64,000 nucleotides of DNA from Simmondsia chinensis (lineage: Eukaryota > Streptophyta > Magnoliopsida > Caryophyllales > Simmondsiaceae). Shown here piece by piece: positions 56,501-64,000 of this stretch. Every line of letters starts with the position of its first letter. Within the stretch, counting starts at the first letter, position 1. The translations under genes and the position numbers were made by a program. Location: contig JAGTTD010000008.1 in the NCBI GenBank assembly GCA_018398585.1, forward strand, positions 26,125,172 to 26,189,171, written 5' to 3'. The notes beneath the pieces were generated by a model. The model made no database searches and was not told the DNA's origin. It saw only the letters and a program-made list of their open reading frames with translations.

Positions 56501-56610
56501 ACAGTTTACTAACAATTGCAGCTAACATCGAGACACTTGCGCTTTATGAACAAACAGAGAACGGTAAAGTCAAGACCCTTGATCCAACATATTTTGTAAG
56601 CTTCCAATGA
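53541..56610 (+). pseudogene. Copia pol remnant of the nested element
   Basis: Only short matches survive: MFPEEAMFNCEIPIWDD (about 54120), DYLGHSGIKMTNRVVENSHTH (pre-integrase, about 54210), GICGPI-like and NGLAD (integrase), and RT/RNase H scraps. Dozens of stops are present. The frame at 53760-53963 has a nucleotide counterpart at 31914-32117 in the sister copy. Confidence 0.7.
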
Positions 56611-57002
56611 TAAGGGGGAGTCAGATAATGCTATATAAAAATAAGTCTGCATTGTTCAAGCTAAAGAAAGTTCACAAAACCGAGTATAAGTGTAATATAT
56701 ATGTGCGACATGTGTCACACATTTGTCATCTTTGTACTCTTTCATCTCATGACTCGCCATGACTCCATATGCAGATAAATATGCAATTGTATATTAAATA
56801 GAAAAAAACACAAGAAGAAAAATAGAGAATTGAAAGAGAAATTGAGAGTTTGAAAGAATATTAAATAATAAAATATGAAGAAGATTATTTCTTTGATTCT
56901 TTAGTTCTGATATAAAATACCTACTATTTTTCTTTAGTTATTTTTGGGTTTATATTTTTATTCTCTTCCTTTTGAGTATAATATGTCTACAGTTTTATAA
57001 CA
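56611..57002 (+). repeat. Polypurine tract and shortened 3' LTR of the nested copia
   Basis: aagggggag at about 56612 is the polypurine tract. LTR homology resumes only from tatatgtgcgacatg (about 56697) to ataaca (57002), so roughly the first 100 bases match poorly or are replaced. Confidence 0.75.
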
Positions 57003-57089
57003 ATTTATTTATTTTTTAAATTTAGTTATTATTTTTTCGCTTATTTTTTGGCTAGTGAATTGTATGGAATTGATTATTCTATAGCAATC

Positions 57090-57990
57090 ATGGCCGATAA
57101 TCATGTTGCAGAGCTGGCACAAGCTTCTAAGATCATTGGGGATCACTTTTTCCCCAAACCTACAATGTGATTGTCTGAGTTGTGTTACCCACTGTGGGTA
57201 ATGCACACTTAGAGATAAAACCCAGGATCATCAACATATTTCCCTCGTTCTATTAGGAAGTTGAATGAGAGCTTGTACAAGCACCTTGACTCTTTTCTTG
57301 AAATTTGCAAAATATTTCATTATCAAGTTGTTTTGCACCTACATCTTCTTCCATTCTCATTAAAAGATGTAGCCGAATTGTGGCTTCAGTCCCTACCTAT
57401 AGATGAAATCACAACTTGGACATATTTGCAGCAAAATTCTTGTTTAAGTTTTACTTTAAGGTCAAAACTATGGATAATAGGCGAGCAATAAATAGTTTTG
57501 AACAAAAGCTCAAGAACAGTTCCACAAGAGGTGGGCCAAATTTAAGGAGCTTCTTTAAGGTTGTCCTCACCATAAATCTCCTAAGTAGGATCTAATACAT
57601 AATTTCTATAATGGTCTCATTGCACGTAACAAATGGATAGTTAATACTTCATGTGGGAGGGTATTTAACCAATAAAGCAAGGATGAGATATTGACACTAT
57701 TTTGAGTACCTTAGTGAGCACTCCCTGGACCAAACCTCTTTGGGTAGGATAGGTAGGGGGGAACACACGTAGTGTGTATAAGGTGGCACCATACGATGAC
57801 TTAACATTGAAAATTAAAGCACTTAGGAGGAAAATTGGCTATATATTATCTTTTAAGCAAATCCGGTTAATCTTCATGCAATTAACGTCGTTGGGTTATC
57901 AGGTGGTGGCAACGCCTATTGTATTTGCTCTAGCACTGATCACGTCATGTTGGAATGTCCATTGCCACTGACACTCTAGTCGATACTCAG
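57090..57990 (+). pseudogene. Athila-like gypsy gag remnant
   Basis: The ATG at 57090 gives MADNHVAELAQASKIIG. Then 57261-57491 reads YKHLDSFLEICKIF, HLLPFSLKDVAELWLQSLP and ITTWTYLQQ, the retrotransposon gag domain (HL..FLEIC..F, RLFPFSLKD.A..WL.SLP.GSITTW). The middle continues with broken frames to about 57700. The copia at 52228-57002 separates this gag from its primer-binding site. Confidence 0.85.
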
Positions 57991-58040
57991 CTCACAATGC
58001 CCTGAATAAACCCCGTACAGAGCTACGGAGAAGCACAACC

Positions 58041-58700
58041 TTACTTCTTCTTTTGATGCTTCTTTTTCATCCCATTAACCCCCACCAAGGGCTTCATCTT
58101 CAAAAGAACAAAGAGTTGAAGCATGTAACACTCAAGACCATCATATCTTAAGCCCAATTTTTTCCAAAGTCTCACGTACGATGGGCCTATTGGAGTGTCG
58201 AGGAAGTCTCGACATAGGACATAACATGATAGTGTAGTACCAATTACGCTGGGGGGCAAAGGATGGGTGGGATGGTCCACCAAACCTACATTGTCGTCCA
58301 CCACCGAATCAGAATGACTGCAGTTAAGTTACGCAAAGCATTCAATGTACTCTTGGCTTTCATAAGGTACAAAATAATCACCTAAATTGACTCAAGCTCT
58401 GTATCATCACCCCACCAACTTATCAATAACCTCCTCATTAGCATCATTATTCACCTCTATCTCCCACCAAGATTGAGATCACCATCCTCACTCGCTTTAA
58501 GGGCACGAGTAGAGCCAAAGCTATGAGTGCTTTAAGGGAATTCACGGAGGTCAACGAGCCAACCAGAGCATGGGAAGCACCCATGAAATCACCAAATTTG
58601 TCAGTATCACGAACACTAACACTGCTCGCTTTTGACGGAGTCGTAGCCTCCTCCAGGCTATCCACCGAGCCCCTTTCAACTTGCTGTTGGCCATGATGCT
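58041..58700 (-). other. Unassigned short frames
   Basis: Minus-strand frames at 58041-58304 (87 residues) and 58447-58665 (72 residues) have no recognised motif. They may belong to the LINE ORF1 remnant that follows, since they lie downstream of it on the same strand. Confidence 0.3.
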
Positions 58701-59164
58701 TCCTTCAATAAGATCGATCCTGCTCACACCATCAGCGAGAGCCTGCTTCTAAAATCTTTCATATGTAGCCTAACTGATTTCAAGCATGTGAACAATGTGG
58801 CGAGATTGCCCAATTGTTAGGACCATGACATCCTCAATTGGTTCAAGTAACTCAGTCTTGATGGAATCTTCCAATCTCAAAAGACTTAAAGCAATCACTT
58901 TCTTTGTCCAGCGCTAGGATTGGACCCACTGCTTAGCCAACTTGTGGAAACTATCTGAGGACCTCACTTAAAAAGGTATCCCATATGCAACCTAGGGCCT
59001 TCTCTTCATATTTTGCTCAAATTCTATCTAAATAGATATTTTCTTAAATCATTATAAGGCTCCTTTAATTGAAGAAACATCTCCCTTGCAAATATGAGAA
59101 CAAATTTCCCACCATCAATGATTCAAATTTCAAAAAAGTTTGTCCCCTCCTTATAAAGTCTTAA

Positions 59165-59776
59165 TTAGATTGTTTCTGATCTAGTCTCAATAATAGTTTC
59201 AATATTCAAACTCCTTTTTAGGTTACTAACATTCTCATCCACCTGTTTCGGCTGAATGATTCTTCGATCAATCCTCATGGCCTTTATAACCTCCTCTGTC
59301 ACTTTGGCTCGACCATCATTTCCGATTACTACCTTTACATTTCCATTCTTAGTGTTCATTGAGTTTAATCCAGTTCTCCCTTAACCACCTTCTCTGACTA
59401 TATCAGCAAAAGTACTCTGATTCTAATTCATGTTAAGCTGATCATTAACACCACAGTCATCATTACTCGATTGTTGTCAACTCCCCTTACTGACATCGCT
59501 TTCGAATCTTGGCCAGCCCACCTTCAATCTTTTGTTACCAAGTTAGGATACATTTGCTTCTCTAACAGTTGTCTCAACTTTAGCCCTATTTCTAAAGTGC
59601 ACAAATCCAAATCTATCCCGTTTTAGCTTCTTGATTTTTTGAGAGTCAAAAGAATCCAAAACCATCCCATGGTTGGAAAATAAGATCTTCAGCCATTTAT
59701 TGTTCATATGAAAGGGTAGACTGTTTCCAGAATTTGGAAACAGTTTCTCCCTACCATTCCCTATGTTTTTACGCAA
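59165..59776 (-). pseudogene. Plant L1-type LINE ORF1 remnant with RRM-like block
   Basis: The frame at 59543-59776 reads NNKWLKILFSNHGMVLDSF, KLKRDRFGFVHFRNRAKVET..EAN. The RRM-like pattern LF..HG.V.D.F......RFGFVRF......A is typical of plant L1 ORF1 proteins. After frame breaks, 59165-59359 is probably more of the same ORF. No endonuclease or RT is nearby. Confidence 0.65.
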
Positions 59777-59799
59777 ATAGATAGTGAATCAAAGGCATA

Positions 59800-61161
59800 A
59801 TGGACTTACCCTAAAAATTCACAATTTTTGAACAAGAAGGGAGGTAGGGGAGCAAAAGACCAGCCACTTGAGTGGAAGGACGACGACAAATGTGGGAAAA
59901 ACCATAAGTTTCATGGCACGATAGATGACTTCATGAAGCAAAGAACCAAAACCACACACTTTTGAATCCACAAAGCTCCAAAATTAGTATGTGGTTGGAA
60001 GACTCGACGTGACAACATCAATGAAGCCAGGACGGTGGAGGAGGGATCATGTGCTCAGTGGCGTGGCCGAACCAATGGCCTTCCTTCTCGTGCCCAAATC
60101 TTTTTTGTTGTCTTCTCACACCTCACGCAACCTTTATAAGCCACAAGCTTCGAAGAGCGGGTGGTTTAATAACACAGCGCCACATGCTCACAACCATAGC
60201 CAGTCCATTGTATTGCCCTACGTTCTCACTCCTTGCACGTTTCTCTATCCTCACAAACCCCTATAAAAGAAGCATATGAAACTTTACATGTGATCGTGCT
60301 TGGGAGCCCTCACAAATTGGGGGCCCCAAGTGGTTACCTGGGGATATATATGCCCCCGATCTCATTGTATCATAGTCCAGCTAAGCAAAAAGATTTCTTT
60401 AATCTTTTCTCTACTGTTGGTTTTAATGTAATACGACACATAAATTCACTATTGAAAAGCCAACTACTAATAAGATTCAATGTCAACCATTATAGATTCT
60501 GATACGATGAAGCCCTCAATGCATCTAAAATTTTACTTCTCTAGTCAAGTGTGACTAAATCTAATAATGCTCTAAGTCTTCCAATATTTTTGCCATGATA
60601 TGTGCAAAAATGACCTCGGGTCAAAATTTATTTATAAAGTAATATAGTCTGAAATTTCACATTATAAACAGTGCCTACCAGATTTTTGGAATTTGAACTC
60701 GAATTTTTGGAGATTTTTCAGCTTCTATACATGTTTGCTTTGAGGATCATTGTTGGTATGCATCACCTCCAATGGGTTTGGTGCTTCACATTGCTTTGCA
60801 CTACTTTCATCCTGTCTTGCTTAGGCACCTTAGTTTTCTTCTCATGCTTTTGTAACCACCCTAGTATCGGTGTAGTATGAGAGCATCCTCTGGTTTACAT
60901 TATGTTTTGTTATCGTTTGAGGTGTCCCAGTACTGTTCTTTTCGATACACACTTTTAGGTATGGTGGTTCAAGCCTCGCTTTTTCCGGTGCTCCTATTTT
61001 GTATTGCGACTTATGTCGCTAATTATAAAAAAGTGGCGGTATTGTTTAAATTCTCTTGTATTGTAGATTCCAGATGTACTAATTATCCACTAGGTATCCC
61101 AATGGAAGGGCTTGTAATATATTACATATATATGTAATATAACGTTGAACCTAAATTCTTA
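59800..61161. other. Intergenic, nothing recognised
   Basis: Short plus-strand frames (for example 59991-60266 and 60671-61137) lack motifs. The stretch 60000-60370 is less AT-rich than its surroundings. No RNA gene or repeat border was seen. Confidence 0.4.
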
Positions 61162-61171
61162 ATTATATTGG

Positions 61172-62614
61172 TGTAATATTTTTTGAGTTTTTTTACTCAA
61201 TTAGCACGGTTTTGAAAAATATTTACCAAAATGGAACCCTTTAAAAAACATTTACTAAAATGGCATCATTTACTGTAGCTTGTTCAACGTACGCCGTTAC
61301 AAACGGGGTATGACCCAGCTTCCTGTCATACGTCGTTACAAACGACGTATGAACAATAATTTTTTTTTACGGAAGCACATCTAATTTGTATTTTAAAAAT
61401 TATTGCATTAAAACTATTTTACTAAATAATTTAAAATTCAATAATTTTTAAAATTTTTTAAGAAAGTATATTAACTTCACCATAATATTGTATGTACGAA
61501 CTTTTTGATTATCACGTCATCTATTACATATTCATTTTGGTTGTCATATTATTTTTTTGTGTAATTGTCCCCGTCACTTATATATAGTTGATACATTTCC
61601 TTATCCTATTCTAAATAATATTTTTCTTAGTCGTTTTTGCAAAGTATGTTACCCTTACTGTGTATAATATCATTTTTGAAAACTTTCACCATTTATGTTT
61701 TCATCCAAAAAGTAATGCATAATTTCCATGTATATAATATTAGTTCAAAAAAAAATTAACGAGTGCCTAAATGATGAAATGACTTGTATATATTATCGTT
61801 ATTATTCACTATATTAAACATAGTAAATAGAAAGTAACATATATTCCCAATGTCCCAATGGCTCCCTTCAGGCGTAGCTATAAGCTCTGGGACAGATTCC
61901 CTTATATGCTCTTTTTAAGTATAAAGAATCATACAAACAAAAGTATCACAATATGATGTGGGTACTTTTAGAAAAATGAACAGTTCAAATACCAGTGTGT
62001 TGCCTGTAAGAAGGTACAATTTCATTCTTTTCCTAAATTTTGGAACTTTGGTGTTATGAAATCAACCATAAATTTTGCGCAGAGTTGATCATACAGCTTA
62101 GTTGAAGAATTTTGCTCCGCTTTTCACTAAGCAACATTATATTTGTCACATTTTGTAACTAAACAATGAAGAAAGAACAATGCCAGAGAAAAAGAATATT
62201 CATAGTAAAGAAGATTTACAGATGTCAAAGGATGCAAATAGCCATAAGGCAATCTTTGGTATTGTTTTCTATTTGTCATTTTTTATTCTCAGTTAAAATT
62301 TTAAATTATTTATATAAAATAGTTTTAATGCAATAATTTTTAAAATACAAATTAGCTGTACTTCTATAAAAAAATAATTTATTGTTCATACACCGTTACA
62401 AACGGCGTATGACAGGAGGCTAAGGTCGTACGCTGTTACAAACGGCGTACATTGTTCATATGAAGGACGTAAGCCGTTTAAAACGGCATACGTGGAACAA
62501 GCTATAATAAATGGTGCCATTTTGATAAATATTTTGAAAGGGTGTTATTTTGGTAAATATTTTTCAAAACCTGCCAACTGGGTAAAAAACTTACATCAAT
62601 GCTTTTGTCTATAT
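61172..62614. mobile_element. Long-TIR DNA element with palindromic 24-bp motifs
   Basis: About 250 bp at 61185-61435 and 62300-62592 are inverted copies of each other (ggttttgaaaaatatttacc, tagcttgttc, ctaatttgtattttaaaa and gcattaaaactatttta in mirrored order). A 10-bp perfect direct repeat attatattgg flanks the segment (61162-61171, 62615-62624), which would suit a Mutator-like target duplication, although the outermost 13-20 bases pair poorly. No transposase is inside. Confidence 0.72.
61288..62492. repeat. Five palindromes of the catacgccgttacaaacggcgtatg type
   Basis: Located at 61288-61312, 61327-61351, 62387-62411, 62427-62450 and 62467-62492: two in the left terminal repeat and three in the right one. 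Each is a near-palindrome of two acgccgtt arms. Confidence 0.85.
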
Positions 62615-62624
62615 ATTATATTGG

Positions 62625-62977
62625 AACAATATTCCTCACAGTAAACAAATATTGATTTTTTTTTTCAATAGTGCAAATTTTGTATTTATTATAGCCTTCA
62701 TTGTTACTGTATTTGGCTTTATAGGAAACGGTAGTAAACAAACATTAGTAATCACTGCTTACGAGGATAAACGGTAAGCTATCTTGCATAACAATATTCT
62801 ACACCAGTGATGACAAATTGATTTTGGTTGGTTTAAACGACATCTGGAATTGCCTCCCACAGAAGGTTATATGTACCACCGAAAAGTTCTTTTTCTTTTT
62901 TAAATAATGAAATGACCATTGGTCGTACCATCGACAACATCGGTACATACATTTTTGTTAAAGGTGTTGGTCGGACA
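62625..62977. other. Intergenic, nothing recognised
   Basis: AT-rich spacer between the TIR element and the gypsy LTR; no motif seen. Confidence 0.5.
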
Positions 62978-63441
62978 TGATGCACCGAGCTAAGAGCTTG
63001 GCATGAGGGGAGCTTGGAGCTTGACGTGATGACGATGGCAAAACTAGGCGGTACCGTGAGGGCTTGCTAGCAAGCTTAGGGTGAGGGGAAGCTTGGCGCA
63101 ACGCCAACTTCACTAGATTTGATTAAGTCAAGATTCAGCCGAGATTTTTGCTAACTTATTAGTTACTTTCCTTTATTTGCTGATTTATTTCCAAATCTTA
63201 TAAATTTGAATTCAAATTCATTTGTCATCCTCTATATAAGGGGGAAGACGAGTTAGTTTTAGGTAGCCAATTAAAATTTTCAATAGATTATTTTTCTTCC
63301 TTTCGTAATCTCGATTTGTCAACCTGTGAGAAATGAGTTTATGAACCTCTTTTGTTAATTTTATTTTAGTATTAACAAAATTCAAAAGGGAAGGCCGTTG
63401 AACCTTCCCGTACCCCAAAAATCCCATTACATGCTGCATCA
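62978..63441 (+). repeat. 5' LTR of the gypsy element (464 bp)
   Basis: Starts tgatgcaccgagc and ends tgctgcatca, near-inverted termini. It has a TATA box in tcctctatataagg (63229-63241). The solo LTR shares both termini and the ggaaggccgttgaa-like 3' segment. Confidence 0.82.
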
Positions 63442-63443
63442 TC

Positions 63444-63455
63444 TAGTATCAGAGC
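63444..63455 (+). promoter_or_regulatory. Primer-binding site of the gypsy element
   Basis: tagtatcagagc, one mismatch to TGGTATCAGAGC (initiator Met-tRNA), two bases after the LTR. Confidence 0.8.
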
Positions 63456-63499
63456 ATAGTTCGCTTCCTAAAATGATGGCCCCTGGAAGATGTCAGAGG

Positions 63500-64000
63500 A
63501 ATGCCACCGTGGAGGGCGTTACTGAATGAGACAGACACCAACCTCACGGAAGGAGAGGGAGAGGCTATTGAGGAAGACGACCAAGAAGACTTGGTGGAAG
63601 ATGAGGAGAATCCTGTTACAGGTGACGAAGGTTAGTTGTTGGTTGTTAGGTGTGTCTGCTTCACGCCAAGGAATGAACAAGGAAACGGTTGACTCAGCAA
63701 CAATATTTTCCAGACGACATGCACCATTGGCAGTAGAGTTTGCCATGTAGTCATAGACTCGGGAAGTTATGAGAATGTCATTTCGGAGGAGGCGGTCACA
63801 AAATTGGGTCTAAAGACAAAAGTGCACCCACAACATTACAAATTGTCTTGACCGAAGAAAGGAAATCAGGTAACAGTTTCCAAGCGATGCTTTGTCAGTT
63901 TCTCCATCGGGCCGAAATACAAGGAGGGAGTATGGTGCAATGTAGTCGTCATGGATGCATACCACCTGCTCTTAGGACGTCCTTGGCAATATGACCGAGG
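63500..64000 (+). pseudogene. Gypsy gag end and aspartic protease (partial)
   Basis: After an acidic linker (EGEGEAIEEDDQEDLVEDEE) the frame breaks. From about 63720 the plus strand reads VCHVVIDSGSYENVISEEAV, KLGLKTKVHP, VSKRCFVSFSIGPKYK and DAYHLLLGRPWQYDR. This is the gypsy protease block (VIDSGS.ENV.S, LLGRPWQYDR) with an intact DSG triad but an in-frame stop (KLS*PKKGNQV). RT should follow beyond the window. Confidence 0.88.

Larger units (their letters stand above)
52228..57002 (+). mobile_element. Copia element nested in the Athila-like element
   Basis: TG..CA ends with a perfect 5-bp duplication ATTTA (52223-52227 and 57003-57007). It has a 449-bp 5' LTR, gag from 52752, strongly decayed pol and a shortened 3' LTR. 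It belongs to the same family as 29234-34754. The interior reads GHSG..MTNRVVENSHTH and NGLADF near 54190-54690 (integrase region) and other pol scraps, with stops throughout. Confidence 0.9.
62978..64000 (+). mobile_element. Gypsy retrotransposon, running off the window
   Basis: The 5' LTR (62978-63441) is followed by a primer-binding site, a short acidic gag end and an aspartic protease reading to the last base. It has the same family of LTR as the solo LTR at 41588-42131. Most of gag is missing between primer-binding site and protease. Confidence 0.85.

Noticed and set aside
1..64000. CRISPR arrays, operons, riboswitches, organelle insertions
   Set aside because: No regularly spaced identical repeats, no bacterial-type gene order, and no recognisable chloroplast or mitochondrial gene text was seen.

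Overview
This is a stretch of AT-rich plant nuclear DNA, most likely from a eudicot flowering plant. The evidence is a plant-type pectin methylesterase gene, Au-type SINEs, copia and gypsy (including Athila-like) retrotransposons, CACTA and other TIR DNA transposons, and plant L1 and RTE LINEs. There are no bacterial-type operons. I could assemble only one host gene; nearly everything else is transposable-element sequence, often nested several layers deep.

The host gene lies on the minus strand at 14582-29032. It encodes a pectin methylesterase of the PME31 type in six exons (29032-28784, 28172-28068, 21384-21307, 20911-20724, 16291-16118, 14744-14582). All five introns have GT-AG borders, and the exons join into 318 codons ending in a stop. 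Every signature motif of the family is readable, but codon 163, in exon 4, is TGA. The gene is therefore either a recent pseudogene, a null allele or carries a sequence error. Its introns are swollen by insertions: a tandem TRIM array in intron 1; a three-level nest in intron 2 (Au-SINE, then a solo LTR, then a 4.8 kb non-autonomous LTR retrotransposon), plus an RTE LINE fragment; a decayed copia element in intron 4; and a low-copy-looking GC-rich repeat in intron 5. A 5.5 kb copia element sits 202 bp upstream of the start codon in the same orientation, and a 32-nt poly-G/C tract lies between the two.

Left of the gene (1-14.3 kb) are a long-LTR fragment, a nearly full-length but dead minus-strand copia element (2922 to about 7960), a second copia protease fragment, a plus-strand copia RT/RNase H fragment (10766-12565) and a composite retroposon. 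The composite retroposon joins an Au-SINE body to antisense 5S rRNA. A second copy of the same composite lies at 40109-40370.

Right of the gene (34.8-64 kb) are CCAC-rich low-complexity DNA, an L1 3' end with a perfect 20-bp target duplication, a gypsy gag scrap, two more copies of the long LTR, a gypsy solo LTR, and a copia body split by two nested CACTA elements (43980-48394 containing 45688-47645) and a hAT-like MITE. These are followed by an Athila-like gypsy element whose PBS and gag are separated by a complete copia insertion (52228-57002), a LINE ORF1 remnant, a long-TIR element with repeated 24-bp palindromes (61172-62614), and the start of a gypsy element running off the window end (62978-64000).

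Most element boundaries rest on TG..CA ends, primer-binding sites, polypurine tracts and target-site duplications read directly from the sequence. Protein-family calls come from motif recognition by eye; no database search was run.
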